From NCBI GenBank assembly GCA_023055355.1, contig JALJCS010000015.1, positions 10,099,501-10,163,500 of the forward strand: a stretch of DNA of 64,000 bases. Direction: 5' to 3'. Of this stretch, positions 13,652-26,000 are shown piece after piece (position 1 is the stretch's first letter; each line of letters begins with the position of its first letter). The position numbers and the translations under genes were made by a program. Origin of the DNA: Agelaius tricolor. Its lineage: Eukaryota; Chordata; Aves; Passeriformes; Icteridae. Below the pieces are notes generated by a model, which saw only the letters and a list, made by a program, of their open reading frames with translations, was not told the DNA's origin and made no database searches.

Positions 13652-14332
13652 TCAAGTTCACTCCAAGGTTTAAGAAAAGCAATATATTCCTTTTACAAAA
13701 TATATTAGAGCCTTGGATTCAAAATTATAGTGACTTTCTGTTGGGCATTTCAGCAATTCTTGCAGTGTTTATATAAGAGTGCCTCTGACACTAAATTATT
13801 TGCAAATGTTCCTCTTTTTGGGGGGGATTTGGAGCCAAATTATAATAAGCGAGAGCAGATCGACCCAGATTAAAAGATACAATTAGTCTGTCTGATTAGT
13901 AAACCTAAAAAGTACTACTTACACTAAGTTATTGTTTTTATGACAAAAGAAGACATCCTGGCAGAACAATAAAGTCAGTGCCATGGAGAAGAACCTTGCA
14001 ATTTACTCCAAACAGTTTAAAAAATTCAGTTTAGAGATACAGCAATTCAGTAGAGCTGAAATATTATAATGCCAAAGGTAAGTAATGACACAAGTAAATG
14101 CATTGTAACTGTATATACCTGATTCTTTTTCATATCAGTCATTTTTTCTCCTGGCATGGGTGAAATTTTAATCATATGCAAGCAAAATCCCACAGAATAG
14201 GCTAGGCTCTTACAAAAAATGTTTTTTTTTCTCCAGTAAAAAAAAAAAGGCCCACTCAGGCCCAAACTGACTTGACTTTACAGCTCCTGTAGGACCTGTC
14301 TTGGTATTGAAATGAAAATTAGGTCTTCATGT

Positions 14333-14368
14333 GTGTAAATATATACACATGTATATTTTTATTTACAC
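14333..14368. repeat. nested AT-rich inverted repeat
   Basis: Outer arms 'gtgtaaa' and 'tttacac' enclose inner arms 'atatac' and 'gtatat' around loop 'acat'. The two stems are separated by small AT internal loops. Confidence 0.8.
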
Positions 14369-16999
14369 AGATGTAGAATTTTAAAATTATTCCTTTAGGG
14401 ACCCAACCTTAAAATATTATATATTGGCTAAATTTAATGACAAACAATGCATCAGTCACTACTTGTGGAGTGGGGGAAGGAGGAACTGAATCCATTTGCT
14501 ATCCTATAAACCACTATGATTAATTAAATAAATACAGTAAGAGTATTATACTCTGTATGATATTATTGTAATCTGAACTACTTCCATTCAAGCACCCCAA
14601 AGCAAAGCATCATTCCCATTTCTCCAGAGCCTGAAAGGTGTGGGTTTTGTGCAAACCTGTCACATGGCTCAGCTCTGGTTGCACACAACAGTCACTAAAG
14701 TGAATTGTGGTCACAAAGCATGGGCGTCAATGCTGGACAATGAGGCAGCTTCAGCAGGAATTCTTCCCAGCCTGGAAGAGCTGCTGATCACTGTGACCTG
14801 AGAAGGGTCTACCCTAATGGGTTACACTTCATCAACCAACTCAGAACTGGCAGTTCTACCATTTGGTGCTTCCAAGTCTGCTGAGCCACTTGCACACCAG
14901 TGTTACTGTTTTTACACACTGGCTTCCCAAATTGCTTATAAAATACAGATCACAGCTAGGAGCCATGTCCTGTTTCCCCTTACAACAGACCTCTTGAGTC
15001 CATCAAGAAAAAGGTGGTGGGTTTGTTGGGTTTTTTCCTAGCTACACTGCAGGAACCGTGAAGAGAGGCCATCATCTGATTTTGAAAGACTCAGAATAGC
15101 AGGATCTCCTGAACAGCTCTCTCAAGTGGGAAACAACAAATTTTGTTCCGATCTCTCTCCCATATATGCTGATTTTCCCTCATTCTGGGAGGCAGTTTCC
15201 TATCTGCTGCTGAGTGCTATGATGCTATAACTGTGCCCATACTCTAAGCAGTTTCAGGATGACTGAGAAATGTGCATTTTTAAGACTAAAGGGAGAAGGA
15301 AAAGCCTGATGTCGAGACAGGAAGCTGATGAGTCTTATAATAGCTGACTCTGCTATAGACTGTCTTTGTGAGAACAGGAGATGTGAAAAAAGTGACCTGC
15401 AAGAGATAGGAAGAAGCCCTGGGAAGTGGTTGCTGAATATTTTGAAAGTCAGAGTTAAGATTTATGCAAAAAAACCTCTTACTTTGGGCTACTATATTCA
15501 TGCTTCCAGTTTAGGATTATTTGTGTAAAGGTACATATTATGGCATATGTGCATAGGTAGCTATGTGAGAAGTCAATCCTACCCTGTGTGTCCATCATCA
15601 ATATTTCATGTGGGTTTTTTCTTATAGAGTACATTTAGATTTAGTAAGTGCACACCCAGATTTTATGGCAAATGACATCAGGGCATTAGAATGAATTGAT
15701 GACTCAAAACCATGACTGCAAAGACAGCTTTGATGTGTTAAAAATAAGTAATATACTGAATTGAAGACTAGGAGCAGAAAAAGTTTTCCCTTCACTCAGT
15801 GAAGTTTCACAGGCTGGCTGAACTAATGTAATTGTCAGCTTCAGAAAAGAGGGTTTGCTCCATCCCACCTAACCAACTTCAGCTCAACATCCAGTTAGAC
15901 ACTTATTCAAACCTTGCAATGAGATATTTTAATTTTCTGCAAGCTGTTAATTACTATAAATTATCCACGAGGCAGAAACAATACCCTTAGACCAGAAGAG
16001 TACTTATCAGCTAAGTCCCAAAATCTAGATCTCTTGCTCAGAGAGTCCAGTGAGCCCAGGTAGTCATGATTCATCTTTCCAGATTGCATCTAGCATGAAT
16101 AATCATCACACAGCCTTCTGAAAAACAAATATTGTTTAAAGTGGTATTGGCACATGTGCCATTTCTAGCAGTGTAAGCTGGGCTGATGCTCCTGAGCCTT
16201 CCCAGACAGCAGCTCTACCTCTATCAAATTCTCCTGAACCATAAGATTCCATCTCTAAACAGATCATCCTTTGAAATCTACCATCTACTTTCTATTTTTC
16301 TCCTCCTGTGTTTGTAGGACTTTTCTTGTCCTGGTTCAAATAGTTGTAGAGGAAACTTCAGAGCTGATAGAACTTTCTGAAATGATTCTTAATGGTGTGC
16401 CAAGAAGTTTCAACTTGGGCCATTCCTTCTCCTTCTACTTCCCCCTTTCAAATCCTCCATTAAGTGAAAACAATGTATTTTACAATAAACATACCACTAA
16501 ACACATCCATATATAGACTGATTTGATTATTATTGCAGAGCAGCTCTGATTTTTCCAAAGCAACTTATCTTAGTCATCACCATACAACACAGAAAAAGTC
16601 ATAAAATGAGAAAATAAAAAAGAAACTCAAAACCATCTCTTTAACCTTCCTCATGGACAATGACTTTTTAATGTATTTTACTTTGTCCTAAGCGTTTTTC
16701 TAATGCTTTAATAACTTGCTGTCCTCTGCCTACCACTGTGAGTGAGCCAAACAGGGCACATGCTTAGCAGGGCACATTTTTTATGCAATAAAGGAAGCAA
16801 CCCTGTGAACTTAAACTGCAGGTTTTGGGAGATAAGAGAAAAGTCTGGGAAACTGAAATGAGAATATGCTTGAAACACAGAGTGAATATCTATACTGCAA
16901 AATGACTATAGAATATATAATTAAAAGTTCTTGGCTGCTCAGTGTTTTGTCTCATCCCCCTTAAAAGCTGCATTGTGACACAGGAGCCAGCAGCAACTC

Positions 17000-17260
17000 T
17001 AATTGTGTCACCAGTAACAATGACAGTTATTATTACTTTTTATTATATGCAAATTTTCCATTTGTTCCTGTAGCTAATATGGCCTTTGGTACAGCATAGG
17101 TGAATTCTGTTTTTGCTGGCAACAACATATTCCCTGCTGGGAAAATATGACCCATCATGCAAAAGGCATAATCTTGAAATTCAGCTATTTTTTGTTTCTT
17201 GGTGGCCTCTAATTGCAAGCTTGAGGCAGTGCACAATAATTATCAGTCTGCAAGCATGAA
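17000..17260. promoter_or_regulatory. possible conserved non-coding block
   Basis: Repeat-free sequence with motifs such as 'ctgctgggaaaatatgaccc', 'atgcaaaaggcataatc' and 'gtgcacaataattatc'. A chance minus-strand frame of 67 codons lies within it. The support is only the impression of ordered, low-repeat sequence. Confidence 0.2.
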
Positions 17261-18409
17261 AAGGAGTAAATGCCAGTCAGGCTATATGGTTGCTTTGTGC
17301 ACACAACATGTAAAGAACTCTGCCATGTCAGTGGTGGGCTGGCAGCTTTCTTCTTCAGTGTAATGGCAGTGATTCAGCTGGTAACTGGATGAAAAATTGC
17401 AGCAGGTTTCCCTGTTATGATTCTTTCATGCATCTCTGTCAATGACAGTTTACATTCTGAGATTGAGATAATTTGTTTCCTGTTTGCTCACAGCTTCAGG
17501 CCTTTCTTGTTTGCCACCATGGATTTACAGCCCTCCCCCCCAGCAAACCACATCTAAGAGGTTGAGGGATTACAAGGCTTAATACTTTACAGCTCAGCAC
17601 ATGTACAGAAAGTTGGAACTACTGTAAAAGGAATGATGGCTAGATATTCCTGTGAAATAGATACATATATGTGTGCAAATATGTATGTCTATGTAGAAAG
17701 AAGCCCATAGAGTAATGAGATGCTAGACTAAAAGGTTCATTAGCAGACTGTCTTCTCATCTTCCCATGAACTTACAGGCTAAACCTCAGAAAGAAAAAAA
17801 AATATACAAATAACCTTTTTAATGTTTCTTCCCCTAATGCTACTTGGAAAATTATAGCAAAATAAAATACGCACTTCAGAAGACTTCAAATAGACAAACC
17901 TTTCTATAGTTTGATAAAAAAGATTTTGCTGTATCCACACAGTCATTAAAAAAATGAGGGCATAAGCACAAGCATGAACAACCTGACACAGTGCTAATCA
18001 TACCTGGCTAGTAGGAGAGATGTTTCCCCACCATGTGCCAGATCTGAAATATTTTACTACCGTGCGTCTCTACCATGGACCCTCCCAGTGCCTGGCTGAA
18101 GTAGGGAACTGCTACTACCTACATAAACCAACGTGTAAGTATGAGCACAGACAGGAATGCTAGGGCCTGCACCTAACTCCTGCTAAAATTAACTGGAGTT
18201 GATTTCAGCCTTGAAAAATGCAACTCTAAGATCTCAGAATAAAACATGAGGGTAAAGCAGTGAGACTAGAACAGAATGGTGAGTGTGTAATTAAATGGAG
18301 ACCTGAATACAAGTTGCCCAGTATAGCATCTTTCATCTTTCCTTTTTCTTTATCTATGAAAGGAAGTATTGTTTGTCTTTATCAATCTTGACACGGTCAG
18401 CAAAACTGT

Positions 18410-18720
18410 GAAATGCAGAGTTTATTTGGTAAATGTCACCTGGTTTTAGTTTTTTTTATTTTATTCACTAGCTGCTCAGAAGCAGTTCAGCTTTTCCTTG
18501 AAAGAGTATTTGTATTCAGAGAATTATTTGTGGTTGCCAGCTTATTCTCAAGCAGCTCATTACAAGCATTCACTCTGTAAGTACTTGGTTAATTTTGATT
18601 AGATAAATGGCTATAAGGGTACGTTTCTGTCCCTGACTAAATCTCTAAGCGTTCAGTTTCTTGATTAAGTACTCTTTGTAAACTTAATGTTTACAAATTT
18701 ACAACTCCGCTTCTAAGACT
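18410..18720. promoter_or_regulatory. candidate conserved non-coding block
   Basis: Complex, repeat-free sequence with TAAT-type and 'ttgattagataaatgg' motifs, and CpGs at 'gtacgtttc', 'aagcgttcag' and 'ctccgcttc'. It resembles intronic or intergenic enhancers by composition only. Confidence 0.25.
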
Positions 18721-20721
18721 GTTCTTAAATATTTATTTAATATACACACTTTCAAACATTTCTGCCATAAGAAAATAAGCTTTGTCACAGCAGTTCAAGC
18801 AACAGTCTCTGGTGAGTGAAGTTTCTGAAGGGGCATTGCTGGTTTGAGAGAGTACAACTGATGTCATCCTACTTGAAAAGGCAAACATGAGGTATTATAG
18901 AGGCTAGCTGTAAGAAAACCAGTCTCATAGTCACAGTGTATTATATGAACCCCTCTGAACCCACTAGAATATTTTAAAATAAAATGGCATAGTCAGATTT
19001 TTATAAATGTTTCTGGATATAGACCACAGAATCAAATCCACTGACCTGTCCTTGTTCCTTTGCATGGTTCCAGAGCTGCAAAACAGTTGTGAAACTGTGT
19101 TTATCAGTGGTTTATTACTGCTTACATCATCAGAATTGTTCAAAGATGCTTTTTAGAAGTAGCCTTAGGGACCTAAACTGAGACAAACCACTGCTATATT
19201 AGCTCCTTTTTTTCCATCAGATTCACATTTACTGCCAGTTGTATATAGGAGTTTTAAGAATGAAAATGTCACCTTTGGGGGAAACACTATTAAAAGATCT
19301 AGGATCAAGTCCTGAATTAGGCTGGACTTTAAATATCAGTTCTTTATGTCAGATGAAATTGAGCAGAAGAACCAAAAGGAGGCAAAGGCCAAGCTATAGC
19401 CTAGCAGAGGTGGACCAGCAGATGCAGCCAGGGAACACAAGTAGCAAGAAAAGAAGTGAAACTCCTTCCCAGCAACTGTGTTAAAGTCACTGTTTGAAAT
19501 GCCCACCCTGAGCAGATTCTCCTGAAAAGAAAGGCAGGAAAAGGATAACCCACTTTGCCAACTGAGTCAAGCCACAGTCTCCACGCAAAACTGACACTAA
19601 GTATTTTACTCTTTACAAATAGTCTTTATAATTGGGATTTTTAAATAATCCTTCTTAAAAGGGATTGCAGCTGTAATCAATTTGTGGAGGGCTGTTTTAA
19701 TAAGAAGCTGCTCGAATAGGATTAACTATGAGACCCTAGACCTCTTTCCTCCAGTCCTTAAACTCCTATTTGAAACATTTAGATACCCCATAAATTATTT
19801 ATTGGTCTTACAAGGTGTCATCAAGCTAAGAAAATGATGCTTGACAAGTTGAAAACCGTAACCATTTCCACCAATTTGTTAACAGCCTCTCCCACATGGC
19901 ATGTAATGTCTCACTTCTGCCTTGTCTTACAGGAACAGTAGTTACATTCACCCATTGCACCAAAAGCACATGTGGGGAGCTGTCAGAACTCGTGCATTCT
20001 GTTTATTTCAGGAAATGTTCCAGAAAATAATTTATAGATAGCTTGAAAATAGAATGTCAAAGTGGATTTCCTTTTTCTTGTAAGGTTCTTAAACAACAAG
20101 GGAACAGAAAAAAACAGAGTTTTTCACTCCCTCTGTCTACCAAAAACTCCCTCTGTGATTTCTGAGCTGCAAGATCAACACACACATAGGCATGCTATGG
20201 AAAGGAATTCAGGGAAAATCTTTGAGGGCTGTGGCCAAGAAAAGAGGAATTACCCCCTCAAATCTCTCAACAGCTCTATCTGGCAACTAAGGTAGGAAAA
20301 AAGGCTACTGATATTTTTTAGGGCTTCTCCAGCAACACTGGTTAGTGATGACTGGTAAAAAGATGGGAACATATCTTCTCTGCAAAGGATCTGGCTTAAG
20401 GATCCCTTCAAGCATGAGGCAACCTGCATTTAGCAAATATCATCTTAAATCAGTCTTCATAATTCTGATTATCTGAGAAGGACAGAAACTCACTGTGCCT
20501 GAAAATAGGTTTCTGCTCATCACTGCTTCTTGTGGGAATGTAATACAAGGTTTCATGCTTGCTTTCCTCTGTAGGGTCTTAAAACACTAACTCACATGCT
20601 GGCAATGTTAAATCATTAGTTACAGCAGTTTTGTGGGGATCCTAGGCCATAAGCACTCTGTTTAAATAGTTTGTTAGTCTGTCTTAATTTTATTTAGATA
20701 TTTACTTTTTACAGCCAGCAT
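18721..20721. other. non-coding, nothing specific seen
   Basis: AT-rich sequence with two chance plus-strand frames (19,239-19,484 and 20,062-20,295). Neither is flanked by plausible splice sites or shows a recognisable domain. Confidence 0.5.
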
Positions 20722-20841
20722 GAGATTATAGATTTGATCCACGGTGCAACCAATCTTTGTACCATGAAGCCATCTGTGCCAGTGCATCACATAAAGCAAT
20801 TAAAAAACCGGTTAAACAAAGACTTCAAAGTGAGAAGCTCT
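20722..20841 (+). repeat. copy A of a diverged local duplication
   Basis: This segment aligns with 21,399-21,515 in the same orientation. Shared blocks include 'gagatt', 'caacc.atct', 'atgaagc', 'taaagcaatta', 'taaacaa.gacttcaaa' and 'gaag..tct'. By eye about three quarters of positions agree, with a few small gaps. Similarity is lost on both sides. Confidence 0.75.
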
Positions 20842-21398
20842 AATTTATTACATGCTGTTTATTTACTGTATTATTCTACTAATACCTGATCAGTCAGCCT
20901 TCCACAGCAATCATAAAACTGTCCATGGGACCAAGGCTCATGGGGGAGTGACCTGTAGTTTTGCAAGTGTACAATTTCCACAGACAGAATATCTGAAACT
21001 AAATCCACTTAAAAGCACAGAACTGGGGAAACTACAGATGCACACAAATAAGGTTTTGTCTGATCTACTTCCTGATATAATTTCAAGTTCACTGAACTTC
21101 TTTGATGTTTGGTAATTTTAAGAGACAGTGACTGCTGAAAGCTTCTCTTCTGTTCATCCGTGGTGCATGGACACAAAGGACAGCAACAACTGCCACCATT
21201 ACTTATGGACAATCATGTACATCTGACTGTATCAGCTATTTAAACATTGGGAATGGGTGTGGTCATTTAATGGAAAATCCCCCTGTGTCTTAAAAAGGCA
21301 GAAAACTGAATATGAAGTGAAAAAAAAAATAGGAAAAAAATTATTTTTACTTTCAAAAATATTTAAGCTGTTTGTTTCTGACTCCTTATAGACACCAG

Positions 21399-21515
21399 GA
21401 GATTGTGGTTGGATTCTTTGTACAACCCATCTGTTTAGTATGAAGCAGTGTTAGTGTATCATGTAAAGCAATTAGACAAACTGGCTAAACAACGACTTCA
21501 AAATGTGAAGTGTCT
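21399..21515 (+). repeat. copy B of a diverged local duplication
   Basis: Direct-orientation partner of 20,722-20,841, about 675 bp away. It is either an old tandem duplication whose flanks have drifted, or two insertions of the same unrecognised short interspersed repeat. Neither copy contains a meaningful open frame. Confidence 0.75.
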
Positions 21516-22539
21516 GGCAGTCCTGGCTAAAATATTTAAACTACAATACAGTGCCTTTTCCACAAACTTCTCTATGAAATAGATAACTCCCAGCAGACTG
21601 AAAACACTAGCAGAGATGTCACTGAAAAGACAAGCTTAGATTTAATGCAAGAAAATTGCTGTTGTCTTCCATCTGATTTTTAGATGCCTGTATATGATTT
21701 TTAAGCCTTCAGCACTTTAAAAACATGTACTTCCACTTCATATTTACAAACTTGGTCATATTACCTCAGATATTGGGTGAAAGCAAATAGTGTTTTCCCA
21801 TTTTCCTTTGAAAATCTAGATTTTGATTGTTAAAGCACACCATCAGCCATAAAGCTACTGTAAATCACAAAAGGAAAGCACAACTTTTAAAAGCTGCACT
21901 TGACAGGTGTGAAACATTTAATAAGAAATGCCTGAATATGCAGATATATTTGAATATGAGTTTTTCCTTGTTCAAGACAATTTGTAGAGCTTTAATGATT
22001 GTACAGCCCTGCTCATTCATGAACAAATATATTTGTAGTTTTAGGCAGACACACAGAAGCAAATGAGTTTAAAAGACACAAAGTCACATAATTTAGGAAG
22101 GGAAAAATGAAGAAATTCTTGAACTGCTAATAGAAAAGAAGCACATTGGCCTAGAAACCCTTTTTGTTTATAATTTCATAAACGGAGTCAGTAGCCTGAG
22201 ACAAGCCTGTCACATCTTTGGCACTGAACAAGGGTCACTGATGGATAACTGACCTCCTTTCTCACTTTTATCAACAAATGTCAAAAAAGGCAAACAACAG
22301 CAATGACATCCTGCCCAAACAGCCAAGAGTGTTTCATTTTCTTTGCACTTCTGTTTCCTCTGTGCCTTTAATCAGGGCTGGGGGATGTAATTGCTCTGTC
22401 TGGGCACAGCTTAAGGCATGCTGTGCAACTAACAATTAGTTTAGAGGCTGAGATCTATAAATTTTGAGAAAAGAGTAAGAGGATTTGGTGTGCTTGAGCT
22501 ATCCTTTCTAATGAAGAAAAATATCACACCGGAAGGGAC

Positions 22540-22900
22540 CCAGAGTGTTATCAAAGCAACTTAATATCATCTGGTAGTGATTTGTAGGCCCTCATAATCT
22601 ATTGTGATCATGTTGAAGGGGGAGGAAAAAGTCCACGTGTTCCACTGTTTATGAGATTTCCCAAACGATGGCTGCCATCTGTGCAAACGCCACTAATCTC
22701 AGCCACCGTCCCCATGGCAAATGGCTCCATGGGATTGTCCAAGGCAAGGGAAACACTGCAGGAATGTTGGGCTATTTATTGTTTATAAAAATAAACCAAG
22801 GGGACTAAGACATATGCGAGGAATTTATATCAAACAGCTGCAAAAGCAAGTTGCCTCAATAGGCAGGGTGCATCGATGATGCAATCGGACCACACTGAAA
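22540..22900. promoter_or_regulatory. candidate conserved regulatory element (CpG-retaining, repeat-free)
   Basis: The block keeps several CpGs in a generally CpG-poor neighbourhood ('caccggaag', 'cacgtg', 'aaacgatgg', 'aaacgccac', 'caccgtccc', 'atgcgagg', 'catcgatg', 'aatcggacc'). It has no simple sequence and no recognisable transposon. It contains an E-box CACGTG at 22,634-22,639, a CCATGG inverted pair (22,710-22,732) and 'ttgtttataaaaataaacc', a forkhead-like site. These are the looks of a vertebrate developmental enhancer, but conservation cannot be tested here. Confidence 0.4.
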
Positions 22901-23005
22901 GATTTTCCTATTAATCTTAGAGTATACATGGCATGCTTGAGGTACTGATTTGTCCCCATCTACACCCAAACTCACCTTACATGGATATTCTTAGAGTAAT
23001 TTCTG

Positions 23006-23035
23006 AAAACAGTTTATGTAGACAGAAACTGTTTT
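23006..23035. repeat. perfect inverted repeat, 10-bp arms, 10-nt loop
   Basis: 'aaaacagttt' (23,006-23,015) and 'aaactgtttt' (23,026-23,035) are exact reverse complements around 'atgtagacag'. Each arm carries an AACAG/CTGTT core. Confidence 0.95.
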
Positions 23036-26000
23036 ATTATGTGAGTTTATTAACTAAATAAATATAAACAAAGTCTAAGGACAGTCTGTCCCCATAGAAT
23101 CTTACCTCTCTCAAACATTCCCTCAGCTAAACAAGCACAATGCAGATACTAATACCCAGTGTTAGTGAACCATGCACACCAAGTTCCTAAGATTTGAAAA
23201 TTCTTTGTTTTATGGTTAGCAGTCTAATCCCACAAAAGTCCTTTCCTAATTTCTTAATGAAGAAGACCAAAACCATCACAATGAGGAACAACATTCAGCG
23301 TGCACAGAGTCAAGGAGTAACTGGATAACACCAGAATGACAAACTGTGTCACAGCAACCCCACAAAGTACAATATTTTAGTGTTGAGCCTGCATGACAGT
23401 ATCAGACAAAGGGGAAAAGAGAGCTGATCAGAGACAAGCTTCTTGCCTTTGTAAAGCTGGTTTAGCAGACATGCTTGACAGTGGAGAGACTGGTACTTTT
23501 TTAACTGTTAATGGTTTAGTATATGTACAGCAGCCTCTGGGAAATTCTAGGTTACATGCTTGAAAACAGCTATCTTCACTTTTCATTAAAACTGCATGCA
23601 CTTTGAAACACCTGCCTTCAGGAAAACTCCCAAGCTGATTGACTCTAACATGAGAATTAATTCAGGCCGCTTCAGTGTGTGGACAAGGCTACACAGAACA
23701 GTGTGTCAGAATTAGGTTTTTCCATAATACAAACTGGCAAGGATTGCTCTTTTGGGAATCCTGCTCAGCTGGAATTCAAGCACTTTGTTTGACAACTGAT
23801 TTTCAAGGTGTGTGTCCTTTTCTTTTAAACAAACAAAGATGCTTGGAAGCCAAGGTACAACAGTGCATATGTACATATATATGAATGAGAAAAGGACAGT
23901 TCCTAAGAAATCCTTTGCTATAACTTGTGAGTGTTACTTATATATGCTAATGCCAGAACTTTCCAGCTAGAAGGAAGGAAAAAGGTTTTGTTTCATCAAT
24001 TTGTTTCAAAAGAGTGATCATAAATGGCACTAGTAGATCCCAATTGTGCTTTCTGACTTCTGGGAGACTCTAGAACTTGGGTCTTTCTTTTTCTGGGGGA
24101 GGGGAAACATCTCTACACAGTCAAAAGATGTTCTAGCTCAGACACTGTTAATGTATGAGGTACACCCTTGAACTGGATGCTTTTTATCAAAAAACACACC
24201 CCTAAACCCCCCCTTCACCCCAAAAGAAAAGGCTTTAACTACTTAAAGAGCAGTTTCTGTGCTACAGGCACACTGTGTCAATGAATGATTTCACTGAAGC
24301 CCAGGCCCCAACACCTGCATTGGTTAAGGTCCCAGTTTTTCTGCAGTTATAGCTGATCTATAAAACAGCATAAAGGCTGTTTAAAGTCATTAGCGAAACT
24401 GACAATAAACTTGCTCTTTTACAGGCAAGAGACAGTTGAGAAACAAATTCAAAGATACCTGTTGTCTTAATAATCACTGAAATGTAATCTTGGTGTTGCT
24501 CAAGTTGTAATTACCTGACATTTTTCTCTGACAGTAAGGCATAGAAATTCATGTATTTCCTTGAAACACTGACTGTTCATTTCTGTTCCTGTGCTGCAGT
24601 TAATCCTCTTCTGTGCTGAAATCTACAGAAGTGACCTCAAAAAAATCTGTAGAAGCACAGTAAAGTCAGGGAACCTTCACAGTTGCCTCCACCTCTAGAG
24701 AAAATAGATACTAGAACTGCAGCAGCAACTGGCTTCATTTCTGATCAGATTCTAAACTGATTTTAGTTAGAGTACATGTACAGTCCTAAAGCTTACTTTA
24801 GGAAAATCCTTTTTCAAAGAGTGCTAAGTCTATCTTGTCCAGTAATATAGCCTGAAAAATTAAGCTGGAAACATTTGAATATGCCTCTCTTAGAACTGGA
24901 CTGAGACATTTCACATGAGCATGTGAAATGATCAGTATTAAAACAATGTGCCTGGTAGAATTTCCTTGTGTCAACGATTGTTTCACTCCCTCCTTGCCAG
25001 TATGTGATCACCTATTTGAGTACAGAGATACAATTTTAGGTTTATTATCAAACACTGCTCCTAACACAGGTAGGATTGGTATGCATGGACACTCATGGTT
25101 GTCTAGCAGATCAGCCAAAGACCAATGTGCAAAGAGAACCAATGTGCAGGTAGGTGCTCTTATGTACCAGCCCATGGTCCAACACTGCAGACACAGCTCC
25201 AGCATCCTTCCTCTGTTTCTGCTGGCAGTGGAGGGAACCAACAGGATGAATGGGAGCCCACCTCAGCCCAATCTCCCAAAAGGAGGTCTCCTGCACTGGG
25301 ACACTGCTCCCATCTCCCACTGCAATTTATTTCATTCTGAGTTGTACCACTGGGACTGTTTACCAAGTCATACTATAAAGTTTGTTGTAAACTGATCTGT
25401 GTTCAAAAGCTTTTATGAAATGCTGGTGGCAGATGTGATGTTGGCAAGAGTCTCCTAAATCAGTTGTGTTACATGAGAGATGGAGAAACTTTATCTAAGG
25501 TTTTCTTTCCCCCACCAGCTTTTGTGTCTCTTATGTCACTAAATTCACAAACACGTCACAGAAGCTGACAGGAAAAGAGTTGCAGAGCTTGAACCTTACC
25601 AGTGAACAGTCTTTCCAGAAGGAAGCCTTACCCTGGCATTGGTTTGTAAAGATGTCCCAGGTAAGCCTAAGTCCCTAATTTTCAAAGATAGAAACAAAAA
25701 TAAATGGTGTCCTTGTGTAAATGCATGCCAGGAAAGTACAGTCACAAGGATTGAAATGATGCCTGGTTTTTCTCCCACTCTCTCAAGCACAAAACAATCA
25801 GAAAATAAAATTCACTAACTGATTGCTTTTGAGGTTTCATTTAAAACATCTTTATAACTCCAGTGTACTTTCTACTCCTACTTACTCCTGCATCATCAGT
25901 CATGCACAGTACTGTAAAATACCATGTTTGTCACTCCTCTGAAATGTAAAGGTATATGTTACCTGAGAGATGTCTCAGGACTGCTGAGTGATTCATACTA

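Larger units (their letters stand above)
11616..16999. other. non-coding, small features only
   Basis: Holds short A runs (about 12,143-12,156; 12,799-12,810), the CA repeat at 13.6 kb and the nested inverted repeat at 14.3 kb. An isolated good donor-like 'CAAAGgtaagtaatg' near 14,075 has no matching acceptor or open exon and is probably chance. Confidence 0.45.

Noticed and set aside
14060..14085. Consensus splice donor 'CAAAGgtaagtaatg'
   Set aside because: No open exon or acceptor upstream; isolated GTAAGT sites are expected several times in 64 kb.
24928..25395. 155-codon plus-strand ORF, the longest single frame
   Set aside because: Several frames on both strands are open over the same patch because of its composition; there is no domain pattern, splice context or coding-like residue usage.
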